In this document: in pieces, positions 11,900 to 22,883 of the stretch
How positions within the stretch are numbered: the first letter of the stretch is position 1
Layout: every line of letters begins with the position of its first letter
NCBI RefSeq assembly: GCF_026151205.1
Contig: NC_087072.1
Coordinates: 24,455,799-24,519,798 of the forward strand
DNA: 64,000 nucleotides
Origin: Bolinopsis microptera
Lineage: Eukaryota; Ctenophora; Tentaculata; Lobata; Bolinopsidae
Direction: 5' to 3'
The notes under the pieces: model-generated
What the model was told of the DNA's origin: nothing
Seen by the model: the letters and a program-made list of their open reading frames with translations, nothing else
Database searches by the model: none
Program-made: the position numbers and the translations under genes

Positions 11900-12823
11900 T
11901 CATAATAATTCAAGGCTCTTGTGGCTCTTCGCATGAATCCCCATTGAAGCAGGTCTTTTTGTAATAAAGGGACATAAATTACATCTCAATATGTAAGCCT
12001 CAGAATTATTACTATCTGAATGATGACTGAGCAAATGCTTATCTAATAGCATTTTTTTTGAGCTGTTATAAGAACACTTATCACATTTCCACTTCCTTTC
12101 ATTTGTGTGAGTTGACTCATGATCTCGAAGTTTTGTCTTGTCTTTCAACATCTTCAAACAATACCTACACTTCAGTTTATGAGACTTAGTATGATTTCTG
12201 AACTCAGAGCTCTCTCTTGTAGAATATGGACATTTTGAACAATATTTTAACTCATGTATCTTCATATGATTTTGTAGTTTAGCTCGTGTGCGTGTTGCAA
12301 AGTTGCACATCACACATTTGAAAAATAAAGAATCCTCATCATGAATTTTTTTATGCTGGGAGATAGCAGACTTCGAGGCAGCTTTATAGGGACAAACATT
12401 ACACTGAAAAGGTTTTTCTCCAGTATGCTTTCTTTGATGGATGGTCAGTTGTCCACTCTCTGTAGCTGACCAAAGACAGAATTGACACTTATAAGGTCGA
12501 ATACCAGTGTGTCGCTTCAAATGTGTATCTAGAGACTGCTTGTGAGCAGTTCTGAAACTGCAATAACTGCATTTAAATGGCTTTAAGCCAATGTGTTGGC
12601 TATTGATGTGTGATAGAACATGTGATTTACAACGTCCACTGTAATCACACATCCTACACTTGAAAACTTTCTTTGACGACTTTTGATCATAAAAACTTGT
12701 AGGGACTGAATTACAGTGATGCGAACTCAGTGTCACATTTGCTCCACAAGGAGCGATATCCTCATCTTCTGTGACGCAGTTAGTAGATTTCCAGTCATTT
12801 CCACAATGTGTCTCATCTGTCAT
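11900..12823 (-). CDS. C2H2 zinc-finger protein, copy A (nine fingers)
   Basis: An intronless 307-codon frame on the minus strand. The N-terminal ~60 residues are unstructured, then nine consecutive C2H2 fingers follow. The linkers TGIRPYKC and TGEKPFQC are typical of DNA-binding arrays, and several fingers are of the short CSKCPYS or CRYCLKM type seen in REST- or CTCF-like poly-finger proteins. The role is inferred as a nuclear sequence-specific DNA-binding factor. A splice acceptor (TTCAG) 11 bases upstream of the ATG suggests a non-coding 5' exon. It differs from copy B by about seven residues and one single-residue indel. No KRAB, BTB or other accessory domain is visible, and I cannot assign orthology. 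Confidence 0.85.
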   Translation of the reverse strand: MTDETHCGNDWKSTNCVTEDEDIAPCGANVTLSSHHCNSVPTSFYDQKSSKKVFKCRMCDYSGRCKSHVLSHINSQHIGLKPFKCSYCSFRTAHKQSLDTHLKRHTGIRPYKCQFCLWSATESGQLTIHQRKHTGEKPFQCNVCPYKAASKSAISQHKKIHDEDSLFFKCVMCNFATRTRAKLQNHMKIHELKYCSKCPYSTRESSEFRNHTKSHKLKCRYCLKMLKDKTKLRDHESTHTNERKWKCDKCSYNSSKKMLLDKHLLSHHSDSNNSEAYILRCNLCPFITKRPASMGIHAKSHKSLELL

Positions 12824-12861
12824 ATTTTTATCCCTGAATCAATATGCATGGATTAAAATAA

Positions 12862-14240
12862 TAATAATAATAATAATTTAAACTTTTATATTATAGTGGC
12901 ACAACAACTTAAAATGCACAGATGTGCCACGAAAACAGTTCAGGATACAATAAAACCTGAAAAAGCAACCCACATTTATATTCTAAACCAGATAAGGGTG
13001 ATTAGACTTGATTCACTAAATAAACGATAATGTGTATGCATTTTCCAGTAGAACCAAATAGGGAAAACTAGGATTGAAAAATATTAAGATACAATATCTT
13101 ATCTTATCTTATCTTATATTATGAGGATTTGTTGCGACGCAACAAGGCCATCGAATGAGTCGACCACCTTTGTTATTTTACTTTGGCATTACCTGCATTA
13201 CAATGTAAACCAGCACTTTCAAGGAAGAGCTTTACAAGAAGCCGAAGGATCGTTCCTAAGGCCAGCGACGGTTAAGGCACTATGCCACACTTTCTTCGCC
13301 CGAGGCTTCGCTGTGTTGATCAAGCACAGCTCCTCATTTAACCCTCACACCCGATTTCTCGAGCATTCGGCTGAGTGAACCGTGGGGCTACATAGACCAC
13401 TCGGGATCCTTTTACAGTCACAACAAGGACAAAAAGTCATACACCAAATGAGCATTATATTTTTATAAATTGTTTTACATCTCTTTATTCTGTAAAATCT
13501 GCTAAAAATTAAATTTCTTGTTTCATTGAAAAAAAAATTTCTTGCTTCATTGTCAACGACGCTCACCCCACGACTAGGCAGGCAGTGGGATTCGAACTCG
13601 CAACCTCACGATTACAAAGCCGATGATTAACCAACTGCGCTACCTGGCCCGTTTCAAAAGAAATGTTTTCAGATACACTTTAAAAGAGTCCAATGTTGTA
13701 CAATTCTTAATCTCAAATGGTAGTTCATTCCATAATTTAGGGCCAAGTTTCTGAAAAGATCTTTCTCCATATTGTGTGTGCACTCTAGGTTCAGTCAAAT
13801 AGATAAGATGATTATAGTTTGCAAATTTAAACGTTGTACTTAAATAATCTGGTCCCATGCCATTTAGACATTTATAAACAAGAAGTAATAATTTGTACTG
13901 AATTCTGTAACTGATAGGCAGCCAATGAAGGTCTTTCAGAGTATCTCCTAAATGATCATGTTTATATAGTCCTACTATTGCTTTAGCAGCAGCATTTTGA
14001 ATGAGTTGAAGCTGATGGATGAGGTAGTCACTGATTCCAAAGTAAAGGGCGTTGCAGTAATCCAATTTGCCGACGATAATGCTATTAACAATGAGCTTAA
14101 GCTGAGCTTTACTAAAAAGATACTTTCTTCTGATAACATTCCTGAGGAGTCTACAACAATGTTTTTTTAGGGACATGATTTGAGGCTCAAAGGTAAGGTG
14201 ATGGTCGATTTGCACACCAAGATTTTTTGTTGTGCTGACA
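12862..14240 (-). mobile_element. 5'-truncated LINE with tRNA-like segment, inserted in block A only
   Basis: Absent from the matching position of block B near 25590. On the minus strand it runs from a reverse-transcriptase C-terminal frame (14254-13640) into a tRNA-like segment (13651-13567) and on to an (AAGAT)n tail near 13118-13093. A second simple repeat, (AAT)n, at 12858-12880 marks the far boundary. The end points are estimated from the alignment of A with B and no clean target duplication was identified. Confidence 0.65.
13567..13651 (-). repeat. tRNA-like segment (SINE head or decayed tRNA)
   Basis: On the minus strand the segment reads GGGCCAGGTAGCGCAGTTGG, with an A-box-like TAGCGCAGTTGG and a B-box-like GGTTGCGAGTTCGAATCC in the right order and spacing. 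I could not fold a proper anticodon stem, so I treat it as tRNA-derived rather than as a working tRNA. It joins directly to the end of the LINE frame. Confidence 0.6.
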
Positions 14241-14254
14241 AATCTGATACACAA
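13640..14254 (-). pseudogene. LINE reverse transcriptase C-terminal fragment
   Basis: A 204-codon frame with motifs typical of the post-RT region of L2/CR1/Rex1-type ORF2: KNLGVQID, KLDYCNALYFG, LHWLPISYRIQYK and GPKLWNELP. The catalytic RT core and the endonuclease are missing, so it is a 5'-truncated copy. The last codons and stop are supplied by the start of the adjoining tRNA-like sequence. The native C-terminus has therefore been replaced or the frame simply runs into the neighbour. Confidence 0.85.
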
Positions 14255-15419
14255 AATGGTGAGGTTACGTGCTACGCCCTAGCTATAGTGCCCAATGAAC
14301 CATAGCAAGCAAGTAGAGATGTCAACACTGCACCGTACAATTAGATCTACAGTGCTATGGGGTCAGCTCTCAGCTTCCCCTATATAAGGAGATAAGGGGA
14401 CCCCTCAACATACAAAATGTTTGTATAATAATGTTACATAACTATTTCACCCCACACAAGACATAATAGAAGCATAAGAACGGGGAGGCAGCTCAATTAA
14501 GGTGGTAACAAGATAAACAAAATGCTTGATAACTTTGTCATTTCAAATCTGTTTCACATCATTTTTTAGATCAGATGCAGCAATTAATGATCAACAGTAA
14601 GTTGAAAAACTGGGGCATCCAGTATTTTCGGAAAGAACAATATATGTAATTTAACATTAAATGAGTAAACAGAGTTTGACAAGAGTAGGTACCACCCATG
14701 TTTTACTGAACACAATACACGTAGAAACAAACTTAGAAGATCCCTTAAAGTTAAATTAATTTATGATCAATCGTGAGCGACGAAAATTAAGGATGACGAA
14801 AATTTTGAAGTATGATGTTGCATATAGTACATAGTAATGTATTCAGTAAAAGCGCCAATAAAACATTAAAAATATTTGCTTTGGCGCTTTATTTTATATT
14901 TTACGGTGTAAATATGAAATAGTAAACTAGCGAAAACTTGCGCGGCGCGTATAAAATTAGATTTATATGTTTATTATTTATTGGTAATATCAATTAATTA
15001 TTAATCGTTCGTCGTCTTATTAGCCCTATTTGCTTTAAATTATGCTATCGATCGTTGACCATTTTTAATGGTTTGGCCCGGCGCGCGCTACTATATCCGT
15101 CAATATCAATCGCCCTTGCAAAATGTGACTTACAGTGCATTAGCACGTACGTGACCGCCATACAACATGACAAGCACAATACACATTATACCATGGATGC
15201 AGACATGTATAGGTTTACTTAGTCTATACTCTCTAGCTTATTGCTCACTTGATTTGCGCTCTGATCTCTGCATGTACAAGCAGGATCTCGAAAAAAGCGC
15301 CACGCAAAGGGAACTTAGGGACAGGCACATCTGGTAAGGCCTTGCTTTAACCAAAGCCCTCTCGCTTGCAATAGCGCGCGACTGCCGAAGGTTACCTGGG
15401 GACCTCAGGCTATCATGCA
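14255..15419. other. Non-coding spacer of block A
   Basis: The first ~570 bases match block B (25605-26380). From about 14830 the sequence is specific to A and includes an imperfect hairpin around AAAGCGCCA / TGGCGCTTT (14850-14890). GC-rich palindromic patches occur near 14940 and 15075. No gene was seen. Confidence 0.4.
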
Positions 15420-16120
15420 CATATTAACATAGAATAGAATATTCCGCCGAATAGAGATTAGGCGGAATGACAGGCTGAGCGCGGCCCAGTAAGCGGAAGG
15501 CTGCAAAATTTATTCTACTTGTATATTCTACTTGTGAAACAAGCGCGTCACGCAGTACGCGTATACACTATACACATGACTATGCGTAACCCAGTCCCTG
15601 ACAAAAGCATACGCTGAAACGAGAAATTAGACAAACTTCCTTATATATTATTATACGGTCATATCACGTGATCGAGACAGTTTTTTGCCAATATCTCGCG
15701 CCATGGCGCGCCGGAGCCTTTTAACCCGATGTCATATTGTCATGGGGGTGATCCGGGATAGATACAAGTTGGTTTCAACTGAGAACTGTTATGTTGCTAA
15801 CATAACAGTTCTTCGAGATTTTTCTTAAAGGGCCGGCCGAACAGTTACTGCTGGGGCCCTTTTAGAAAAATCTCGAAGATCGAGTGATTTAGCACGCTAG
15901 GCTAATATGAACTCGGAAATTCAGATTTGTGATTACCTGGGGGTCTGAGGGACCCAAGGCTATATTGCCTCACGGTGTAGGCCCGACGCGTACGAGTGCG
16001 CGGCTGTATCGCGTGGCTTTCGCCCCATACCAAGACGCCTCCACTAAGTGAAATGAAAATGGGGGTCACGACGTGATACGAATTGAAACAGTAATTAATT
16101 TTTGGTTCAAACAATTAATA
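15350..16120. repeat. Cluster of palindromic MITE fragments, block A
   Basis: This cluster contains a sequence ending TACCTGGGGACCTCAGG on one side and GCGGCCCAGTAA on the other (about 15350-15495). The same ends recur at 27078-27151, 26640-26700 and 61600-61720. Around 15785-15890 two nested hairpins occur: AACTGTTATG/CATAACAGTT and AAGGGCC/GGCCCTT flanking TTAGAAAAATCTCGAAG. This looks like several small non-autonomous DNA elements nested together. Reading frames here are not coding. Confidence 0.6.
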
Positions 16121-16199
16121 TTATAAATTATAAGTAGAACGCATATAATATATAATAAAGTCAGTTTCTTTGCAGAGCATTTATAAAAATATTAGCTTA

Positions 16200-17043
16200 C
16201 CTTATCGGACCTTATTTGGACGACCATTACTTGAACGCTGGAGGCCCTAGCGTTCATCTTTATGTCCGTTCAAATAAAGTCCGTTCAATTAATGTCCGTC
16301 CAAGTTAAAGTCCGTTGAAATTTTTTCAAAAATTTTTCCATTTCGAACTTTTTGTCCAGAATATGACAACTATGAGAACTTTATTGTGCCGTAAGTTAAC
16401 GACGGAAAGGTTCTCCTTGGTCTGCCGGAGGCACAGAAAACTCTACTAGTATATGATGTCTTCAAGGGTCACTTGGCGGAAAAAGTCAACGAAATTATGG
16501 CACTCAGCCTCTAGATATTACGGTAAATCGTGTTGCCAAGGACATTGTCTGACGTTGTTATAGTTCATATTACTGAGGGGAGGTAACGAAACAGTGCTAG
16601 GAAAGCTCCACGTGATGTTAAGGTTAACCTAAAGTTGTCTAAGATAAAAACCACTTCACGCCGAATGGCCAGTGAAAGTTAACACTGAAATGCAGGACCG
16701 GGGTAGTTTGATAAAAAAGGTTTCCATAAAGCTAGAAATCACTGATGCTTGTGTAAGCATGGACTATTTCATGCACGAAAACCCATTTGATGAAGATGAT
16801 ATGTGATATTAGACACTGATCATGTACACATATTTTAACATTTTTACTGCTTAATGACTGCTTTTCTTACTTACTGTATAAAAAATGGATTTAAAAATCA
16901 TTTGCTGAAATTAAAAAAAAAGTTAAAAAATTGAAAAAAATTCGGATTTTTGATGGTTTTGAATGCCTTCTAGCGTTCATATTAATGTCCGTTCATAATT
17001 ATGTCCGTTCATGTAATGTCCGTCCAAATAAGGTCCGATAAGG
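16200..17043 (+). mobile_element. Degenerate pogo/Tigger-like DNA transposon with TA target duplication
   Basis: Terminal inverted repeats begin CCTTATCGGACCTTATTTGG at both ends (perfect for about 23 bases) and are flanked by TA. Block B lacks the element at the matching site near 27465. Inside, broken frames at about 16405-16806 read LLVYDVFKGHLAEKV, QPLDITVNRVAKDIV, VKVNLKLS and LHAEW. These are recognisable pieces of the C-terminal half of a pogo-family DDE transposase (DVFKG, QPLDxxVN, KPLHAEW). The frame is shifted and internal sequence is missing, so it is dead. Sub-terminal GTCCGTTCA repeats occur at both ends. Confidence 0.8.
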
Positions 17044-17489
17044 TATATCAATATATCTCACCTTTACAATATTAAAACGGTTACCAGACGTCAGTCAAAA
17101 AACTTAAAGCTCAAACTGAAGCTAACATATTATATATGTATAAATTGTAATAACAACCACTAAATAAGTAACGCTATTATTTCATCGCTAAAGCATTAAC
17201 AATTTTCGATTAAATTTAATAACAAAATCAAATCATTGTTTCAATCCCTCAAATCTGCTAGTTGTAGTAAAACATTGATAATTTTTTTTCAAAAGATTAA
17301 AATGTACCATTAAGGGGAACAATGTCCTCCCGATTTAGATTACCCAGTATGCAGTAACATTTATATTTATTAAGGAACGATGATTATAAAGGTTAAAAAT
17401 AAATTATTTTTGACGTCAATGGTTCAAAGGCTGCGCGAGACTTCGTTTCATCGAGAAAAATATAAGCGTTAACAACGCTAACTCATAAC

Positions 17490-20400
17490 TCAGCCGATAA
17501 GTTTGCGGATATTATCCTTGATGAAGGACTTTCGGTCCGTCAAATCCACACCAGGATATAAACCATATATCTTTTTGAGGGCATCTTTCATGGAGACTTC
17601 TTCCAAGTCTATATTTTCAACAGTCTTCTTAATTGCACCAATCAAATCTTCATCGGTTGGACCAGAGAAGGAATCATCTTTCGAAATGTCCGTTATAGAT
17701 TCACTGAGTTTACGTTTTTTCGTTGGGTTAGTAATAGTATTTGTTTCAAGATCATTGTCTTCTGAAACTGATTCTGACTCACTTAAGGAGTCGTCTCCTT
17801 CTACTTCATCGTCCGTGTCCCGTTTCTTTGGAGTAGCTTTCTTTCTTTTTGGAGTCGTTTTCGGTTTCGATTTTGCAGACGATTTCTTTTTGGCAGGAGT
17901 TGTCTTTCCCTCGTCATCTTTAGTGGTCGACCTTCGTCTTTTGGAGGGTGTCTTACTTTTCTTTTTGCTAGGAGCATGTCTGCCTTTATCTTCTGGTGAC
18001 ATGAGAAAGTCCATGAGTTCTTGCATGGTTGAGTTCTGATTGAGGCCCAGCAGTTTCATTGACAGTTTCCTGTCGACTGACTTCATTTTCCTGCAATAAG
18101 TGAAAACTATTATTGAAGTTTAAAAAATTGGCCGGGCAAATGATTTAGCGAGAGCGCAATTTCTGAGGGCAGGATATCGTTAATTTGACGAAACAATCTT
18201 AAAGGACCAGTTAACTGAAAAAAAAGTTATCCTCATATTTTGACAGATTGTGACAAATAGCAAACTAAGCAACGAGTCGAAATTCCTAAATCTCTAACTG
18301 CTCTCTAACGCGTGTAAATAGCGTTTGTATTATTTTGGCGATGACGTCATAAAGTCCCTTGCGCGCGCAGAGGAGCTCGTTAGACTGTATTTTACAGGTA
18401 GAAAATGGACATAATACAATGTTTTTCCCCGAATAACTCGAAAAGTAAGTAATTTAGGGTACATGTTGCTTCATAAGTTGTATATAAACACGGCCATTCT
18501 GCACAATTTGCACACATTTAAAAAGGGCCTTCATAGCCCAATTTACCAGATACCCATAGTTTTGCATGATTTCTGGAACCGAAAATCAGTTTTTCGCCAA
18601 TAACTGAAAAAGTAAGCACTTTAAGGCATATGTTTGTTCGTAAGTCATATATTAATATGCTAATTGCGGTTCTTTTGCACCCTGTCTAAAGACCCCTTCA
18701 CGATCCTATCAAAAATGGGCTCAGTACCACGCCCAAAATGGTTTTTGGCAAATTTCTCGAAAAGTAAGGATTTTAGGCCATGTGTTGCTCAGTAGCTCCT
18801 ACATAAACATGCATATGCCGCTTCGTTTAAGCCTATTTTGAAGTCTCTACGACCTTCAGAAGCAAGGGGTCGGTTACGTTATTGGGTCAATATGGGCGTG
18901 GCCCTCCTGGGTTTTCTCCACGGTCAAAAAAATGTCTCCAAACGAAAATCGTTTATTCATACCTTCAGGAAGGTCTGTGCAAAGTTTCGTGAGTATTTGA
19001 ACATTTGCAGGTTCATTTCCATAAATGTCCATAAATGACTGGACTACACAACTTTAGAGTTAACTTTAGAGAAACTCATAAGTCATTTATCTCAAATTAA
19101 GCTGTTAGTGTCCATGATCAACCTGTGGCGACAATGTTTTACGTGAAATGTAAAAATCAGGAGTAATATAAAAAGTGTATTTGTAGATTAAAGTGCTAGC
19201 TCATAGTTTTATAGAATTGTATAGATTAACGTTGGTCGTTTAGCCATCTAACAATCGATCGTGCCGTAATATATGGCCAGAGAATAATAGGGTCTTGGAA
19301 ATTCTATAGTTGTTCAGTGGGTCGATTGACTGAACACGTTTGCACTTGGTATTTAAACTTACCAGTAGTTTATTTATGTTATGTACCGATGATAATGCAA
19401 TTAGGATAACAACTAGGTAAGCCGTAAGTCTAATTCAAAACACACCGCACACTCCAATCAGTATTACTATTTGGTAGACCGGGTATTTTGGCGGGAATTC
19501 TGTTCCCACGGCACTGTTCTGATAGAAGCTACTTCTACTAATGGTCCCAGAGGAACGGCCGTAAAGTAGCCAGACTTCTTGTCTCCTGTACTGGCTGACA
19601 CATGCGGATTAAAGTTAGAAATTTCGCTATGATATAAATATAATTGCTCTCGGAATTGAACAAACTCCCACTTAATATCTAGATCCTTTCTAAATTCGTT
19701 AGAGTTTCATGGACTGGGGAAAAATAATCGGTACAGTCTCCCTGCTTGTGTAATTAAGCAATGAAAACAATCCAAAATTATCACATATGACATAAGTTGT
19801 AATAGCAGAAACTTTCTAACCGTACATTCACCCGCCACTGTTCAAAAACCTATACCACTGTTTAAAATCATGACGTGAGCACTGTACATCCAATCAGCTA
19901 TTTCTTTAGTTAGGATGATAGCCAAAACTATAAGGATTTTGGAGAACTAGGGTATTAGTCATAATTCTAAAATTTGAGTGAGTTACACGTGTTTTATTGA
20001 CGATGATAAACATTTGCAATGTATTACGCTATGCAAGCGCGCACTGAGGGACTTTACGACGTCACGAGGCCACAGCTTATTATTGCAATAACACGCGTTA
20101 CACGTACGCTAGAGAATTGGTTCTTTCGGCGATACGATTCTTTACCAGTTTGTCACAGCTGATTTAAATCTTAGCCAAATTGGAGACTACAAATTTTTCA
20201 GTTAACTGGTCCTTTAAACTCTTATTATATTATGAACTCAAAGATAAATAACAAACACTAACTTGATTGAGGTTAGTTTGCTTGAGTACAATTTGGAATC
20301 CTCGTCGAAATTGAACCCGTTGAACCTGCGGACATTTCCTTTGCGTTGTAGGGACACTCCTTGACTATTGTACATGAGCCGGTGCATTGAGATGTAGCTA

Positions 20401-21564
20401 TCCGAGTGTGTCTTACTCATGTACTCCGTAACTATAAACATTTATAATCAAGAAATCTCTTATTTAAATGAATTATGAGATATTATCCAGCAAGTATAGA
20501 GATATATTTTGAACTAGATAACAAGTAGCCGGTAGCCATTAAAATTAAATGTTCCTAGAAATTCATCGATAAATCTATAAATAATTGCTATATAAATCGT
20601 TTAAATATAATTACTTCCTTTCTAAACTCAGAAACCCCACTGATTTATTCCTCAAGAAGTTAGAAAGAAAGCTGCCAAACCTATCTCAATTTCTCCAAGT
20701 AGAGTACCACGTCCCACTTCAAAATCCAAGCCCTTTTTCTCTTTCGCAGGAGCTGCACTGGTGAAAGTTTGTACAGCAGTCCTCCGTCGTTTTCCTTCTA
20801 CTATCAATGGTTTCTGGTCTGGAGTTAAGACAATGCAGTTAGAAAAGTACACTGCATTCATAGGTACGGGCGAGATCATCATCGACTAACAGCTATCTTC
20901 AAGCGGACGCAAATTGATATTTTTCACTCTTATCTATAACAGCTAACTATTTCCAGGGTGTACTTTATAACGAGGATATTAATATTTTGATGAGCTGGTG
21001 TAAGACAAAGACGTGTACAGGGATCTGTGTAACACCATGTGTAACACCATGTGTAACACCATGTGTAACACCATGTGTAACACCATGTGTAACACCATGT
21101 GTAACACCATGTGTAACACCATGTGTAACACCATGTGTAACACCATGTGTAACACCATGTGTAACACCATGTGTAACACCATGTGTAACACCATGTGTAA
21201 CACCATGTGTAACACCATGTGTAACACCATGAGTGCTTCAGAGGTACAGAATATGCACGAGGGGACTAGTGGCGCAGGTTTGTCATATCACTTAATAGTT
21301 TGCATAATTTGTTATTTTTCCTAAAATCAAATTAAATAGTTTCACTGATAAAAGGGAGCACACATCTCTTATTCACGTAAGACTCGCACACTCAAATTGA
21401 ACTATACTCCCAACAAAGTAACATTTTAATGCTACAAATAGTTCTTAACAAGAAAAACCTGATGATTTGGAGAAGGAGTCATCAATTGCTAACTCTTCTT
21501 TCTCAGATTCTTCAGTTTCTCCTTCCACCCGGGAATCCTCCAGCTTTGAGTCGTTACTCTCAAC
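17490..21564 (-). CDS. DEK: DEK chromatin protein, copy A
   Basis: Minus-strand exons: 21564-21459 (acidic segment), 20818 to about 20655, 20431-20263, and 18090-17490. Exon 2 has LIVEGKRRR, as in DEK (LIVEGKREKK). Exon 3 has HRLMYNSQG and FNGFNFD, matching the KLLYNRPG...FSGFPF region. Exon 4 has a SAP-like helix pair, a Lys-rich linker and the DEK C-terminal domain (DLEEVSMKDALKKIYGLYPG...DLTDRKSFI). DEK binds DNA and histones and acts in nuclear chromatin. The intron between exons 3 and 4 carries a 2.0 kb TTAA element absent in copy B. The donor of exon 2 is unclear: the frame meets a stop right after FFLTS with no GT nearby. The initiator exon was not found. Confidence 0.85.
18203..20213. 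mobile_element. TTAA-flanked non-autonomous element (piggyBac-like)
   Basis: Ends are AGGACCAGTTAACTGAAAAA and its inverse (about 20 bases), each flanked by TTAA (18199-18202 and 20214-20217). Block B has a single TTAA at the matching site, a clean empty allele. TTAA duplication is the hallmark of piggyBac-type insertion, but the termini are not the usual piggyBac ends. No transposase frame was found. Three diverged direct repeats of about 150 bases, each with a CGAAAAGTAAG-like motif, lie at 18430-18830. The element sits in an intron of DEK copy A. Confidence 0.85.
21026..21231. repeat. 12-bp minisatellite in DEK copy A intron
   Basis: About 17 perfect tandem copies of GTGTAACACCAT. The unit length is a multiple of three, so both strands are open (CNTM/CVTP-type and MVLH/WCYT-type repeats), but nothing suggests translation. 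The matching array in copy B is shorter and mixed. Confidence 0.95.
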
Positions 21565-21651
21565 CTGAGGGAAAAATGTATTTAAGTCTATTATTATTGA
21601 AATTGTAGATAATTGATCATTGTTGATGAATGATGATTGCCTGTAGTGGTA

Positions 21652-22880
21652 AAAATTTCATCTACATATAATGGAAGTTATGCGCTGAAGTGTTAGCAAA
21701 GTGCTTAGCCGATAGATATCTTATCTCTGCAAGTTCTTTAATCTTTACCGGAGCAGTATGAGAATTAAAATTAACCGATGAGATCATTTTCCCACCAAAC
21801 TCCTTGCTTTCCAGCCTGTTAGTGTTATCATCCATGGACCAGAATTGTTCAGCCTCAAGAGCATCATATATTATGTGCGACAGAGCACTGTTGTGCTCTA
21901 TTGGCCCAACCAGGCCCGAGCTACACTCTCGCTTCAATACCATTAGTATAAACTAACCCTAAATAGAATAGTGCCTGGCGGCTGGCATGCCTTACAATAC
22001 CATTAGACTGTTAGAAAGGAAGTTAAACTTTGGCACCGCCATTTTTTCAGTACTGGTACATTAAGTCATGTGGAGGAAATAAAAACTGTAGCTAACTCGT
22101 ATCCAACATTGGACCAATGTTTGTTTACATGTTGGTGACAGTAAGGGAGAAGTACAATATTTTATTCTGTGTGGTTGCTTAGTACCAGTGCTTTAGTACA
22201 TGGTTTCAGTACTAGTATAAATGTACCAATACTTTCTGATGCCTGTTCATGTAATCAGAGGCATTTTACTATATTGCTCCCGAATACATTCCCGTACGTA
22301 TCATTATATTCGATGGAATCCAGCCTTGTCAATTTCCAGTGCTCCGTCGTACGGAGTTATTCGTCTACATATAGTCTACAATATAGTTCCATTTTTAGAT
22401 CTGCTTATTTAAAGAGGGCTACCACCCCCTCAATGAGACGTCAACACTACTAATGTTATCATGGTTAATTCGTGGTGAACTTCTTTAAAACTGCGCCTCC
22501 CAGTTCCATACTACTCATGAGCTGCCTCACTGCAATAATAGCGCTTCTGGTGAGGAGACGACGTCCATGGCTATTCTTTAACTGTTGCTATTACTATTCC
22601 TATTGTGCTTACCTCGTTACCAACGACGGTGATCTGCTGCACCAAATCTGGGGTCTGTGAGTGGCTGAGCTGCAACTCAGACCTGCATGTGACACAGGGG
22701 TTTCATAAACCTCTCAGAGGTGTATAAGAGTTCAAGGTCACCACGCAATCCGTGTCACTTGTGTTTTTGGGCGTTGATAATAAAATACTATTCGTGTTTT
22801 AATCAGTTCGTACCTCCTATCTGTTTCAAATAGTCGTTGATTTGTTGATATAAAAGCCAAAAGTTTCAAACTTAATATTA
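21652..22880. repeat. Repeat R, copy 1
   Basis: A unit of about 1.2 kb that starts TTTCATCTACAT and ends in AAGCCAAAAGTTTCAAACTT. It recurs six times in the window and follows the DEK gene in both duplicated blocks. The minus strand has two short phase-compatible coding-like pieces. One contains TPDLVQQITVVGNE before GTAAGC, the other ELGGAVLKKFTTN before a stop. Unit R might therefore contain the 3' end of an unrecognised gene. It is not an obvious LTR or known transposon. Confidence 0.8.
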
Positions 22881-22883
22881 AAA

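Larger units (their letters stand above)
11703..21651. repeat. Segmental duplication, block A
   Basis: This stretch is collinear with block B (24417-30259). Both carry, left to right, the nine-finger zinc-finger gene, a shared spacer starting GTGCTACGCCCTAGC, and a DEK gene with a 12-bp minisatellite in its intron. The start of repeat R follows each. Block A is longer because of insertions absent from B: a LINE/tRNA-like insertion (about 12862-14240), a pogo-like element (16200-17043), a TTAA element (18203-20213) and A-specific sequence around 14830-15690. Coding differences between the copies are few, so the duplication looks recent. Confidence 0.9.

Noticed and set aside
13567-13651. A functional tRNA-Thr(TGT) gene
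   Set aside because: A- and B-box-like motifs are present, but the anticodon stem does not pair and the segment is embedded in a retroelement.
17503-18039. Plus-strand frames over the last DEK exon (also 27917-28453)
   Set aside because: Antisense shadows of the basic DEK C-terminal exon, rich in Phe/Ser/Leu as expected from Lys/Ser codons.
20979-21324. CNTM-, CVTP- and MVLH-type repeat proteins over the 12-bp minisatellite
   Set aside because: The period is divisible by three and the array lies in a DEK intron; there is no evidence of coding.
21662-21943. 94-codon minus-strand frame in R copy 1 as the DEK N-terminal exon
   Set aside because: It recurs in other R copies with stops and frame changes, has no donor matching the DEK exon at 21564, and does not resemble a DEK N-terminus.
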